A stretch of 64,000 nucleotides of DNA from Paenibacillus eucommiae. Lineage in GTDB: Bacteria; Bacillota; Bacilli; Paenibacillales; NBRC-103111. Position numbers and translations under genes: made by a program. Under the pieces are notes generated by a model. The model had not been told where the DNA came from. It ran no database searches and saw only the letters and a list, made by a program, of their open reading frames with translations. The stretch is from positions 62,001 through 126,000 of the forward strand of contig NZ_JAGGLB010000026.1 in the NCBI RefSeq assembly GCF_017874215.1. The letters run 5' to 3'. Below are positions 39,801-47,744 of this stretch, piece by piece. Position 1 is the first letter of the stretch. Each line of letters starts with the position of its first letter.

Positions 39801-39982
39801 TGCACAAGCCTGAGTCTCGATGGAAAACGGAAGTACTGACTATATCGGTCATTTATCCTGGAGATCCGACCTGGTATCCTCTTTATACGGGGAGATGTAC
39901 AGAAGGCTTGGAAGTTCGTACACCTTTGCGGCGGAAATGTGCCCTTGTCCGGGTCTCGCCTGTGCGCGAAACGCAGTCTTGA
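36872..39982 (+). CDS. NPCBM-domain glycoside-hydrolase-like protein
   Basis: A 1036-residue protein without a signal peptide. Two NPCBM-like beta-sandwich domains occupy residues about 1-135 and 150-280. A low-complexity Gln/Asp/Ala tract follows (residues about 285-320, unit QDAQ/QDTQ), then a beta domain and a large C-terminal TIM-barrel-like catalytic region (residues about 580-930). The segment GICIDRLDWLRFYND has the form of a catalytic-Asp motif seen in clan GH-D or GH31-like barrels, and GIFGEFEYSG is another candidate. I cannot name the family. AAGGAGGG precedes the ATG. It sits between the alpha-mannosidase and a small SLH protein, so it probably acts on the same glycan inside the cell. 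Confidence 0.7.
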   Translation: MGNVWLDTLELYNVHTMYGSENRTRVESSGPGSIQELSFSRGFISGPHGKIAIELEVPAARLQTFVFAQGTSGGFEAEITGDGRPLWISDGKITPESQPLYIDVDLFGVSRIELRMSGGEADCDCQALWVEAKLLMDQSTAKASGISMLGELQPAVIRPGYDHFYKDRTPSGTEISVGGNIYQKGICLSGDGDLIYTFNQGKYAQFETYIGIDAGSLQGTACFRVYMDNVSVFVSPQLAIGDEAILVSLPLNGACELRLVNECSQTGVSAVWASPLLKDSLSKIDAQIDAQVNAQDARDVQEGQEAQGAQDTQDTQDIQAKVSAEKTFYEVGNADWHIDLTARGEIVGVHCGQGKLAQFFPATGFTALAGCTAEVTAVVGDATGVSFEKKFHDVVTGAVCYAIESFTPDEGAIRWDLRIRGEGKPWSTAIESVLAWPVTEAGSHFWTAWGDVDLRTQGWRNPLESRPFRDLLLYYGSHYFRGDEPRLGYSPFQPDVFAIPIATVIESSQGIGWSAVLSPQDLTLDMSLRTSAGGEMAFSRVNHRITSSQELHFTMHLVMHEPEWRGGASWIAGKYPAYFEPANRAVHELSGCGAYSMHEGELDVEKLKQMGFSVNWKASLDFPYMGMFLPPVAEETPWSRFNEDGAYSYDGNPEKHRGAYEQASIRKLADYSKQMRELGFHVLSYFNVTEFGQKITGPDNVQLDADDPDLWKSANDYLFGRLADGVLYWPQGFPEREGLIETWGWAVAMDPGGQSYQSFLLEQAQRHVDLLPAADGICIDRLDWLRFYNDREDDGVSWHNGRAVRSLVVSWHHLMEKLGPIMHEQGKVIYCNNHVRRIDLLHHIDGIFGEFEYSGVAANLAAYCGFGKPVVGWIFDESNLLPDPDAFLQRFLHLGMHPMVPFPLNNHSINPGVAWADQQFLDYGPLFNAMKGRIWLLTPGAVEVATSSANWNVFTVKESWLIAVTGGALEQEVRIVLHKPESRWKTEVLTISVIYPGDPTWYPLYTGRCTEGLEVRTPLRRKCALVRVSPVRETQS

Positions 39983-40197
39983 TGAAGAACCGTATCGCAT
40001 TGGAAAGTATGGTTGAATGGCAGGAGCGAGATTTCTTTTAATATCTTTTAACAGGTCGAACTAATAGGCCGAAAGTGGTAGAAAATGGGAGGTGAGTTGC
40101 AAAAAAATAACTCTCTGGAAGGATTGTAGACCTAAAAGCCTCCTGCTAGCATAAAAGCAAGAATGGAATTTACGCTAGGGAGGATGAAATCGAAGCA

Positions 40198-40962
40198 ATG
40201 AGAAAAGCAGGTTGGATGCAAAAAGTGCTGACCGTGGCGGCCGCTATGCTGCTGATCGTAACAGTTGCGAAGATGCCGCAGGGCGAAGCCAATGCGAATG
40301 CGTATGCGTATGCGTATGCCAATGTCAAGTTCAATGCAAATGCAAATGCTGTTGCTATGGGCCAGATTATTAAAAGCGACATGGAAAAAAGCACCGCCGC
40401 TGAACCGGAAAATGTGCTGGATAAAGCTGTCGAGACGGCTAGTGCTTGGGCTCAGGAAGATGTGAAGAGCGCCATTCTTCAGGGTCTGACGACAAACAGC
40501 GTGCTGGGAAGCTTTCAACAGCCGATCACGCGCCAGCATTTTGCAGGCATTGTCGTAAAGCTGATGGAGGCGCTGACCGGAGAGAAGGCGGAGCCGATCA
40601 CCGTCAACCCGTTCATCGACACGGATGATCCCGATGTTCTGAAGGCTTATGCACTCAGCGTGGTTCGTGGGGTTAACGATGACAAGTTTGATCCGCAAGC
40701 CAAGGTAAGCCGGCAGGAGATCAGCGTTATGCTGTACCGCGTGTTCCATCTGACGGGGAAATTTCCTCAAGGCGCCAGCCAGACGGTCGTCTTTTCCGAT
40801 GAAGGCAAAATCGCTTCGTGGGCGGCGGATGCAGTCAGCTATATCGCATCGGCGGGAATCGTCCAAGGAAAAGGCAACGGCATTTTTGATCCGCTTGGCA
40901 GCGCCACACGGGAAGAAGCCATCGTGCTGATCAAACGCTGCTACACTGCGGCGGCGGAGTAG
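40198..40962 (+). CDS. Small SLH-domain protein with Ala/Asn/Tyr repeat
   Basis: A 254-residue secreted protein with a signal peptide (MRKAGWMQKVLTVAAAMLLI). A hexanucleotide-encoded tract (ANANAYAYAYANVKFNANAN) lies right at the signal-peptide cleavage region. Three SLH-like units follow: a weak first one, then FIDTDDPDVLKAYALSVVRG and FSDEGKIASWAADAVSYIAS with the usual ITRQ/VSRQE/ATREE motifs. It is little more than an anchor, so it may hold a partner at the wall or be an S-layer accessory. AGGGAGG lies upstream of the ATG, and a terminator-like hairpin follows at 41037. Confidence 0.8.
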   Translation: MRKAGWMQKVLTVAAAMLLIVTVAKMPQGEANANAYAYAYANVKFNANANAVAMGQIIKSDMEKSTAAEPENVLDKAVETASAWAQEDVKSAILQGLTTNSVLGSFQQPITRQHFAGIVVKLMEALTGEKAEPITVNPFIDTDDPDVLKAYALSVVRGVNDDKFDPQAKVSRQEISVMLYRVFHLTGKFPQGASQTVVFSDEGKIASWAADAVSYIASAGIVQGKGNGIFDPLGSATREEAIVLIKRCYTAAAE

Positions 40963-41036
40963 GGGATGGCTGTAAGGTTGGCGGTGTGACGGCAAGGAGA
41001 AGTAAAAAAAGGGCAGTAATAAAGGGGTGTAACAAA

Positions 41037-41070
41037 GGGCTTTCTCCTTCTGAGGGGAGAGCCTTTTTTG
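41037..41070 (+). terminator. Intrinsic terminator after the small SLH gene
   Basis: GGGCTTTCTCC pairs with GGGGAGAGCC (one G-U and small offsets) around TTCTGA and is followed by TTTTTTG. It lies 75 bp after the SLH gene stop and is the likely 3' end of that transcript. Confidence 0.75.
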
Positions 41071-41197
41071 CTTAACTCTGTAAGCATAAGTGTCTGAAGA
41101 TTGGCTTGTTTTGCATTTAGTAGCTGAAAGAGGGAAGGGTGGTGGAAGGATGAGCGATAACAGCAGCCCGCCCTCCACCGAAATGAGCGTGTGTCCA

Positions 41198-41388
41198 CTT
41201 AACGATGTTTTTCTTCGTTAAAACATGAGTTCCAGGTCAAACCGTCACGTTAACGATGATTTTCATCGTTAAAAGAGGGTGGATGACCTCACTGGGGGGT
41301 TAAAAGGGATTTTAACGATGTTTTTCATCGTTAAAGTAAGGATGTGGAGAGGACCCGGTGCCTTTAACGATGAAAAACATCGTTAAAG
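41198..41388. repeat. Palindrome family A, cluster 4
   Basis: Four copies lie 50-60 bp apart, three with T-rich loops and the last in A5 orientation (TTTAACGATGAAAAACATCG, continuing TTAAAG). The sequences between them (TTCCAGGTCAA, GGATGACCTCACTGGGGGG) match the corresponding gaps of the 47.4-kb cluster, so the whole array moved or was copied as a unit. A degraded piece of element B (41100-41180, AGAGGGAAGG, GGTGGAAGGATGAGCGATA) precedes it and an intact element B follows. Confidence 0.9.
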
Positions 41389-41465
41389 TAGCAGATCCTC
41401 TCCGTTCTTCAGTCCCAGCGGTTTGCCCGCTAGGAATTTCCCCCACCAAGAGAAAAATCCCTGTT

Positions 41466-41689
41466 GGCTGTCCGTTTGAGCTTGGTGTTCGAGTGATTCG
41501 TACGATTCGTGCGAGTGTAGCTGAGAGAGGAATGGCTGTGGGAGGAAGATTGATAGCGCCTGCCTTTAAAGATTTGTTCCCCAAAAAAATTCATTCCATT
41601 CAGGGAACGAATCTTAACAGCGGCTGGAGCCACATCCATTCCCTCCGCGCAACATATCCAAGCCACGAACACACTCCTCAAAGGACGCC
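41466..41689 (+). repeat. Structured interspersed element B, copy 3
   Basis: Ends GGCTGTCCGTTTGAG and CTCCTCAAAGGACGCC form the outer inverted repeat. Internal blocks GAGAGGAATGGCTGTGGG, TTGATAGCGCCTGCC, GATTTGTTCCC, GGGAACGAATC and AACAGCGGCTGGAGCCACA are conserved. The inner arms differ from copies 1 and 2 on both sides but still pair, with one G-U. It ends 15 bp beyond the stop of the minus-strand beta-mannosidase gene, just as copy 1 lies past the permease operon. Confidence 0.85.
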
Positions 41690-41703
41690 GCAAGGCATCT
41701 ATC

Positions 41704-44343
41704 TCATTGATTTATGCACTTCGGAATGAGGCAGTCAGTGCTGAAAGATTCGGAAGGCTTCGGCTTCCTCATCGATATCGTTCTCTGTTCACCTGGGAGC
41801 AAATCGAAATATTCATCGCTGAATTGAATGCGTTCATCCAGCCCGAAATGGACTGCATGGGCAAAAACATCGCTTGTTACAGAGAATGAAAGACAATCTC
41901 CTTTATCCTGAATATTGGAAAGGGTCAGCAGCGCACTTGGTATCATTAGGTCTCTGAACGAAGCAGCTCTTAATACCGCTGGTTTGAAGGAAGGAAGATC
42001 GCTGACCGATTTTGCATATTGAAAGGCTTGGTGAGGATCGTACTCATTCGCTTTCCACTCAAGTATTGTGCCTCTGTAGGAAGGAGGGATGACCGCATGG
42101 AACAGTTGAATCGGTTGTTTATCCTCTTCCACAGCATCGTATCGTGATTGACCGTATGCTATCGTTTCCGTTATTGTTGAGCTTGTTTCATTGATTGCTG
42201 TGAGAGTGACGGTCCCGTTCTGATGACGCAATATGAGCTTGACTGGTTCGAAAGCACGTTTAACAAAATAATAGGAGATTTTACGGGTTAAATAATAATC
42301 GATAATCGACCAGCCGACCTCTCCCCAGCAGTCATTATACATCCAGAACAGAGCGCCGGAGCAAAATGGCTTGGAGAGCATAGATTCAAGTGAATAGCCG
42401 TACATTAGCCCTTGGCATAAGCCGGCATAAAGTAAGTAGTCATCAATGTTTAGATTCTCTGAGGGGACATAGTGCTTATCAATTCCTGCCAAAACCGTGT
42501 CTTTCTCAAAGGTGTTATTATGAAGCTGCCATACCTTGCTTGTCCGATCTAGCGGGAGGCCCTGGTGGTAAGCCTCGATCGATGACTTGCGGCAGGGACC
42601 GATATAGCCATACTCAGACACGAACTTGGCGGTTATTTTATCATATTCCTCAGGAGTAATTCGTTTCTCCATTTGTTCATTCATTGTGCAATCATGCCAA
42701 TGGTGCCTGTCCCCTGAGACACTGCCGTTCGGACGAGTACCTCCGTAAGGTGATCCGTTCCAGTAGGGGATTTCTGGACAATTGCGTTCTACGATACGAG
42801 GGGCTATATCATTGTAACAAATTGCTCCTCCGAAGAAATCAACCGCATCGGTCTCATTCCAGCCTTCGTCGAATGCCCATTGGACTTCGTTGTTCCCGCA
42901 CCATAGGGCAAGCGAGCAATGATTGCGCAGACGTAATGTCTGATAATCGATTTCCCGTTCCACCTCTTCGCGAAACCAGGCTAAGTGGTCCGGATATTTG
43001 GCACAGGCGAACATAAAGTCCTGCCAGACCAAAATACCGTATTCGTCACACTTCTCATAAAAGATATCCCGTTCATAGATGCCGCCACCCCAGATTCTAA
43101 GCATATTGAAATTCGCTTCCTTGGCTTCTTGCAGCAAAGTTTCATAGCTCTCATTCGTCAGTCTGGCGTAGATGGAGTCTGCAGGAATCCAGTTGGCGCC
43201 TTTGCAGAAAATTGGCACTCCATTGATTTCAAAGGCAAAACGGCGCTCAACATCCTCACATAAGATTGCACTTTCATTTTCTTTCTCTTTCTCTTTATCA
43301 TTCTCGCTCGCATTCGCATTCGCATTCGCATTCGCATTCCCATCAGTCAGCTTCTCCATATTCAACCGCAGCGTGCGGATGCCGAATTGGAAGGAAGGGA
43401 GGTCGACTCGCTGGGAAGACGATTGCGCAGAAGCCCGCACGGTATAAAGCGGCTGATCGCCCATGCCGTTCGGCCACCACAGCTTGGCATCGGGAACCTC
43501 CATCCGAAGCTTGATATAATTAATGCCTGATCGGAGATAGTGTTCGGCTTCCGTACTGACCGCCAATTGGGAGCCATATAATAATTCTACCTTAAGACTC
43601 GTTTCCATGGTCCGAAAAGGGTGCAGGTTTTCCAATTCAATTTGCAAGCTTACCTGTGCCGCACCGTTCCCGCCAGTATCAACAGACAAAGTTACTGCGT
43701 GAGCGTTGCGGAAGCGCAGTCCCTGACTGAAGTCGAGGCGGACATCACCAACTATTCCGCAGGTAGCTATCCGGGGGCCCCAATCCCATCCGTATACGTA
43801 TTGGGGTTTTCGCACCATCACCCGGCGTTCATCGCCGCGCACACCAATGACATTGCCCGTTAATGGAACAACGGATTCCCGGGTGAGGGAAATATCCTGC
43901 TCGGAATATCGCTCTAAGCCGGAGGTCACTCTTACGAGCAGCCGGTTTTCGCCCTCATGGATGAGGTTTTTCACCTCACGCGTAAACGGGTAGAATGCAC
44001 TGCGATGATGACCTAGAAATGTATCATTCAACCATACATCCGCTTCCGCGTCCAGCGCTTCAAAGGTAATTTCAATTCGCTCAGAGGCGATCTGTTCGGC
44101 ATTTATTTTAAAATGCTTGGAGAACCACCAGGAGCGTTTTTCCGTCCATTCGCTCGAAAAACAATTGTCTGCATGGAGAGGTTCAGCAATGATGTTATAC
44201 TTGATTAATGGCATATGGATATCACAAGGCAGATTAGCATCGAGCCAATCTTTGGACTTGTTTCTTACATGGAAAGCGTCTGCAGCTTCACGTGAAAGCG
44301 GTTCCCAAGTTATTTTCCAATCATCGTTTAATAACATTCTCAT
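41704..44343 (-). CDS. Beta-mannosidase, GH2 family
   Basis: An 879-residue cytoplasmic enzyme with the GH2 order: N-terminal sugar-binding domain (WLDANLPCDIHMPLIK, WWFSKHFKI), immunoglobulin-like domain, and TIM barrel. The barrel carries MLRIWGGGIYERDIFYEKCDE, acid/base Glu in WCGNNEVQWAFDE (near residue 470) and nucleophile Glu in KFVSEYGYIG (near residue 555). The ATG at 44343 lies behind TAGGAGGAACAGCG. An unusual NANANANANASENDKEKEKE tract (residues about 340-360) is inserted before the barrel, encoded by short tandem repeats. It should remove terminal beta-mannose and complements the nearby alpha-mannosidase. Confidence 0.93.
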   Translation of the reverse strand: MRMLLNDDWKITWEPLSREAADAFHVRNKSKDWLDANLPCDIHMPLIKYNIIAEPLHADNCFSSEWTEKRSWWFSKHFKINAEQIASERIEITFEALDAEADVWLNDTFLGHHRSAFYPFTREVKNLIHEGENRLLVRVTSGLERYSEQDISLTRESVVPLTGNVIGVRGDERRVMVRKPQYVYGWDWGPRIATCGIVGDVRLDFSQGLRFRNAHAVTLSVDTGGNGAAQVSLQIELENLHPFRTMETSLKVELLYGSQLAVSTEAEHYLRSGINYIKLRMEVPDAKLWWPNGMGDQPLYTVRASAQSSSQRVDLPSFQFGIRTLRLNMEKLTDGNANANANANASENDKEKEKENESAILCEDVERRFAFEINGVPIFCKGANWIPADSIYARLTNESYETLLQEAKEANFNMLRIWGGGIYERDIFYEKCDEYGILVWQDFMFACAKYPDHLAWFREEVEREIDYQTLRLRNHCSLALWCGNNEVQWAFDEGWNETDAVDFFGGAICYNDIAPRIVERNCPEIPYWNGSPYGGTRPNGSVSGDRHHWHDCTMNEQMEKRITPEEYDKITAKFVSEYGYIGPCRKSSIEAYHQGLPLDRTSKVWQLHNNTFEKDTVLAGIDKHYVPSENLNIDDYLLYAGLCQGLMYGYSLESMLSKPFCSGALFWMYNDCWGEVGWSIIDYYLTRKISYYFVKRAFEPVKLILRHQNGTVTLTAINETSSTITETIAYGQSRYDAVEEDKQPIQLFHAVIPPSYRGTILEWKANEYDPHQAFQYAKSVSDLPSFKPAVLRAASFRDLMIPSALLTLSNIQDKGDCLSFSVTSDVFAHAVHFGLDERIQFSDEYFDLLPGEQRTISMRKPKPSESFSTDCLIPKCINQ

Positions 44344-44472
44344 CGCTGTTCCTCCTATATTCAATTCCTTTGAATTAAATATAAGAGTTATCAGGCAAAA
44401 TCACAATCCATAATCTTGTTTAAATAAAAGTATCACAGGCGTAAGCTCGTAGATGCGATTAGGAGGCGAATT

Positions 44473-45138
44473 ATGATGCAGTATGATTTCTTATTGCGTG
44501 TAGTTTTAGCTGGTTTTTGCGGTATTCTTATCGGGTATGAGCGCAAAAGCCGAATGAAGGAGGCTGGGATAAGAACTCATTTTGTAGTTGCTATTGGCGC
44601 ATCTCTTATGATGATTATTTCCAAATATGGTTTTCAAGATGTGTTAGGCAGGGAAGGTATTGCTCTAGACCCTTCACGGATCGCGGCCCAAGTGGTTAGT
44701 GGAGTCGGTTTTCTGGGAGCGGGTATGATATTCATGCAGCGGCAAACGGTGAAAGGCCTGACAACGGCTGCAGGTATATGGGCAACAGCGGGAATCGGTA
44801 TGGCTATAGGTTCTGATCTTTATATAGTGGGTGTAGGTGTTACAGTTCTCATCCTGGTTGCCCAAAAGCTATTGCATAATCGAATTGGCTGGCTATCCCC
44901 TCCAAAAACCGAGCAGTTATCAATTCGTATAAATAATGAACCTGACTCAGTCACCTGTATTCAAAAATTGCTTAAAGAAGAGGGCATTTCCATTCTAAAT
45001 TTTCATGTGGAAAAACGGAATGGGACTTCAGAAATCCTTATGGAGATTACGATCAAGCTTCCTGCAGCCTTTGAAGTTGATCAATTATTGCCTCTCATTC
45101 AAAAGCTTCCGTTTGTTAATATGCTTGAGGTTCAGTAG
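44473..45138 (+). CDS. MgtC/SapB-family membrane protein
   Basis: A 221-residue protein with an N-terminal MgtC domain of four to five transmembrane helices, containing GILIGYERKSRMKEAGIRTH and QVVSGVGFLGAGMIF, and a C-terminal cytoplasmic domain of about 80 residues with an ACT-like pattern. MgtC proteins are linked to magnesium limitation and to control of ATP synthase or phosphate status in other bacteria. AGGAGG lies 6 bases before the first of two ATG codons. It is separate in function from the neighbouring sugar genes. Confidence 0.9.
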   Translation: MMQYDFLLRVVLAGFCGILIGYERKSRMKEAGIRTHFVVAIGASLMMIISKYGFQDVLGREGIALDPSRIAAQVVSGVGFLGAGMIFMQRQTVKGLTTAAGIWATAGIGMAIGSDLYIVGVGVTVLILVAQKLLHNRIGWLSPPKTEQLSIRINNEPDSVTCIQKLLKEEGISILNFHVEKRNGTSEILMEITIKLPAAFEVDQLLPLIQKLPFVNMLEVQ

Positions 45139-45227
45139 GCCACATTGGGTAACAACCTTCGCTAGATAGTGAACTGAGCTATACAGATCAAGAAAAATGT
45201 TGACCTTAACCTTAAGTCATAGTTTAT

Positions 45228-45263
45228 CCTCCAATTATCAAACGATAGCAGGAGGTTTTTTTT
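45228..45263 (+). promoter_or_regulatory. RBS-sequestering, terminator-like hairpin before the deaminase gene
   Basis: CCTCC (45228-45232) pairs with GGAGG (45251-45255), and inside it TATC pairs with GATA around an AAAC loop. The GGAGG is the ribosome binding site of the deaminase gene, 8 bases before its ATG, and it is followed directly by eight T residues. The same hairpin can therefore act as an intrinsic terminator or hide the Shine-Dalgarno sequence. Confidence 0.6.
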
Positions 45264-46577
45264 ATGAAAACATTAATCAAGAATGTCGTCATCCTTAGCC
45301 TAACCGGTGAGACCAGTCCCATTAACGGACATAGATTTGGAGAGAAATTTGGAGATATCCTCATTGAGGGGGATACGATCCAGAAGCTGGGGCATGCCAT
45401 TACCGACGATGTAGACAAGGTTATTGAAGGTCGAGGCATGCTTGCAATGCCTGGACTTATTAATGCCCATCAGCATACCCCGATGAGTTTATTGAAGGGT
45501 TTCTCGGATGATCTGAAATTAATGGATTGGCTGGATCAAAAAATGCTGCCCGCTGAGGCAAGAATGACGCCTGAAGATATATTTTGGGGAGCTAAGCTCT
45601 CGATGGCAGAAATGATTAAGTCAGGAACTACGGCTTTTGCCGATATGTATATCCATATGAATGAAATTGCTTCAGCTGTCGTTGAGGTTGGGATGCGGGC
45701 TTCATTGGCGAGAGGGATGGTGTTTCTTCAGGATGATGGGGGCAAACGGCTCACAGAAGCACTTGAATTGGTTGAACGTTGGAATGGAAAAGCGGGTGGC
45801 ACGATTTCAACCATGTTGGGTCCGCATGCACCCTACACTTGTCCACCGGAGCCTTTGAAGGAAATAATAAAAATAGCAGAAGAAATGAACCTGCCTATCC
45901 ACATTCATTTGGCCGAAACAAAGGAAGAAGTTATCAAGATTCGGGACAAATACAATCAGACCCCGACAGAGTATTTGTATCAAGCCGGTCTTTTTGAAAA
46001 GTCTCATGTTCTCTTGGCCCATAGTGTGCATGTGAACCGCCGCGATATCGGTTTGTTGAAGGGAATGAGAGGAGGTGTATCCCATAATCCTGTAAGTAAT
46101 TTGAAGCTCGGGTGTGGGATTGCACCTGTTTCTGAAATGATGAACCAGGGTATCGGCGTGGGTATCGGAACGGACGGATCAGGAAGCGCCACAACGATCG
46201 ATATGTTCGAGGAGATAAAAGCCGCTGCTTGGCTGCAGAAATTAGATTATGGCGATCCAACCGTACTTCCCGCCAGCCAAGTTCTGCGTATGGCAACAAT
46301 CGGAAGCGCTAAGCTATTGAAAATAGATCATCAAGTAGGGACTCTAGAAGTTGGGAAAAAAGCGGACATCATTCTCATTGATATGAACAAACCGCATTTA
46401 CAGCCTGTTCATCATATCGAGTCGCTGCTTGCTTATAGCGTGAATGGAGCAGACGTGGATACAACGATCGTCAATGGCAAAGTGCTCATGCAAAACCGGA
46501 AGTTAGTTACAATCGACGAAGAAGAGCTGTTGAAACAAGTATCTACTCGTGCGAAACGGATTGTGGAGGGGATATAG
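45264..46577 (+). CDS. mtaD: Amidohydrolase, MTA/SAH deaminase type
   Basis: A 437-residue amidohydrolase of the MtaD/TrzN-like group, which deaminates 5'-methylthioadenosine, S-adenosylhomocysteine or related compounds. Metal ligands are visible in NAHQHTPMSLLKG (near residue 66), the mid His in IHIHLAETKEE, HSVHV, and the Asp in GIGTDGSGS (near residue 300). Composite-domain strands flank the barrel at both ends (ILIEGDTIQKLG and GKKADIILIDMNKPH). It stands as a single gene behind an RBS-sequestering hairpin. The substrate assignment follows the family only; guanine or N-formyl substrates cannot be excluded. Confidence 0.8.
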   Translation: MKTLIKNVVILSLTGETSPINGHRFGEKFGDILIEGDTIQKLGHAITDDVDKVIEGRGMLAMPGLINAHQHTPMSLLKGFSDDLKLMDWLDQKMLPAEARMTPEDIFWGAKLSMAEMIKSGTTAFADMYIHMNEIASAVVEVGMRASLARGMVFLQDDGGKRLTEALELVERWNGKAGGTISTMLGPHAPYTCPPEPLKEIIKIAEEMNLPIHIHLAETKEEVIKIRDKYNQTPTEYLYQAGLFEKSHVLLAHSVHVNRRDIGLLKGMRGGVSHNPVSNLKLGCGIAPVSEMMNQGIGVGIGTDGSGSATTIDMFEEIKAAAWLQKLDYGDPTVLPASQVLRMATIGSAKLLKIDHQVGTLEVGKKADIILIDMNKPHLQPVHHIESLLAYSVNGADVDTTIVNGKVLMQNRKLVTIDEEELLKQVSTRAKRIVEGI

Positions 46578-46699
46578 TAGAGGCTGAGAAGGATCTGGAA
46601 GGATTTATTTTATCACCTCTAGCTAATTGGCTTGCCAAACGCAATGAACATATTGCAGCTGAGATGACCGCTAAAATGATTGGCTGGTTTGGAATATAA
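46571..46699 (+). other. Possible coding remnant after mtaD; otherwise empty gap
   Basis: From 46571 to 46699 one frame reads DIVEAEKDLEGFILSPLANW, then LAKRNEHIAAEMTAKMIGWFGI and a stop. The composition is protein-like but there is no good start codon or ribosome binding site, and it overlaps the end of mtaD. It could be the tail of a lost gene. The rest of the gap to 46848 shows only a GATGAAAATATAGA-type short repeat. Confidence 0.2.
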
Positions 46700-46848
46700 A
46701 TCGTTTTTCTGCTGCCGCGGCGGATGGATGCTGGGCAAAGGAGCGGGAATTTCGACGGAAATATAGACGAAAATATAGATGAAAATGTTGATGTTGACTG
46801 GATGAATAGTCAGTTATATAATCGTTCCAACTATTATCCAAGGATGTG

Positions 46849-47259
46849 ATGGGTGTGGAACAGGCTTATGGTGATTTTATAATTAGTGATGATAAGTCAC
46901 TACTGAAGATCGAGACGATTTGTGATTTTCTTTCCAGGAGCTATTGGGCTAACCAGAGGCCAGTGGAAACAACCATAAAATCAATTCATAATTCGATTTG
47001 TTATGGTATTTATCTTGGAGATAAGCAGGTTGGTTACGCTCGAATAGTAACGGATTGGGCCACGATTTATTACCTGTGTGATGTTTTCATTGATGAAGAT
47101 TATAGGGGCAAGGGGCTAGGGAAGAAGCTAGTTGAAATTATAACAGAACAATATGAAGGAATGATGGGCCTGCTGGGTACCTTGGATGCTCATGAACTGT
47201 ATGAACAGTATGGTTTTATTAGGAATACGGAACGTTTTATGAATAGAAGACCGCGGTGA
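46849..47259 (+). CDS. GNAT-family N-acetyltransferase
   Basis: A 136-residue acetyltransferase with the acetyl-CoA-binding motif DEDYRGKGLGKKLVE near residue 85 and the C-terminal DAHELYEQYGF segment. AAGGA lies 4 bases before the ATG at 46849; a GTG one codon earlier is too close. The substrate is unknown. It stands alone between mtaD and a repeat-rich gap and ends at a clear intrinsic terminator. Confidence 0.87.
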   Translation: MGVEQAYGDFIISDDKSLLKIETICDFLSRSYWANQRPVETTIKSIHNSICYGIYLGDKQVGYARIVTDWATIYYLCDVFIDEDYRGKGLGKKLVEIITEQYEGMMGLLGTLDAHELYEQYGFIRNTERFMNRRPR

Positions 47260-47295
47260 TTGGAAAAATGGACAATGAGTGCATATATCAGAAAA

Positions 47296-47319
47296 GGCTG
47301 CCGTTTGGCAGCCCTTTTT
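47296..47319 (+). terminator. Intrinsic terminator after the GNAT gene
   Basis: GGCTGCC - GTTT - GGCAGCC is a perfect 7-bp stem followed by CTTTTTC. It starts 36 bp after the GNAT stop codon. Confidence 0.9.
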
Positions 47320-47365
47320 CTAACAAATTAGCAAGTTAAGTGCTTCCCCGAATGGAGTGGGTGCT

Positions 47366-47554
47366 TTAGCGATGTTTTTCATCGTTAAAAGAGTGTTTCC
47401 AGGTCATTCAGCTACGTTAATGATGTTTTTCATCGCTAAATGAGCACGGATGGCCACAGTGGGTGGTAAAAAGGGATTTTAACGATGTTTTTCATTGTTA
47501 AAGTAGTATGTGGGGATGATCTCGTTCATTTAACGATGAAAAACATCGTTAAAG
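47366..47554. repeat. Palindrome family A, cluster 5
   Basis: Four copies, three with T5 loops and the last with an A5 loop, share the same order and similar intervening sequence as the 41.3-kb cluster (TTTCCAGGTCA, GGATGGCCACAGTGGGTGG, AAAAGGGATTTTAACGATG). Some arms carry single changes (CATTGTTAA, TTAATGATG). An element B copy follows here too, after a short tract of TATCTTCTCATATCC-like repeats at 47570-47670. Confidence 0.9.
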
Positions 47555-47744
47555 TAGGATAGCCTCAATTATCTTCAAGTATCTTCTCATATCCCAGCAG
47601 ATTCTCACGTATGTACACGCATCTACACGTATCTTCACAAATCTTCGCGCATCCTATCATATCCAGGCAGATTCCTCTCGCTCTCTATCCCCAGTGTCTG
47701 AGCTCGCTAAGAAATCTCCTCCGGTCAAGAGAAAAATCCTTGTT

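Noticed and set aside
40132..41178. Long minus-strand reading frame (348 residues) over the small SLH gene
   Set aside because: It is antisense to a signal-peptide/SLH protein with clear domains, has an RIRIRIRIG tract that mirrors the Ala/Tyr/Asn microsatellite, and no ribosome binding site.
45139..45263. SAM or purine riboswitch ahead of mtaD
   Set aside because: No conserved aptamer blocks are present; only the short hairpin that covers the ribosome binding site is visible.
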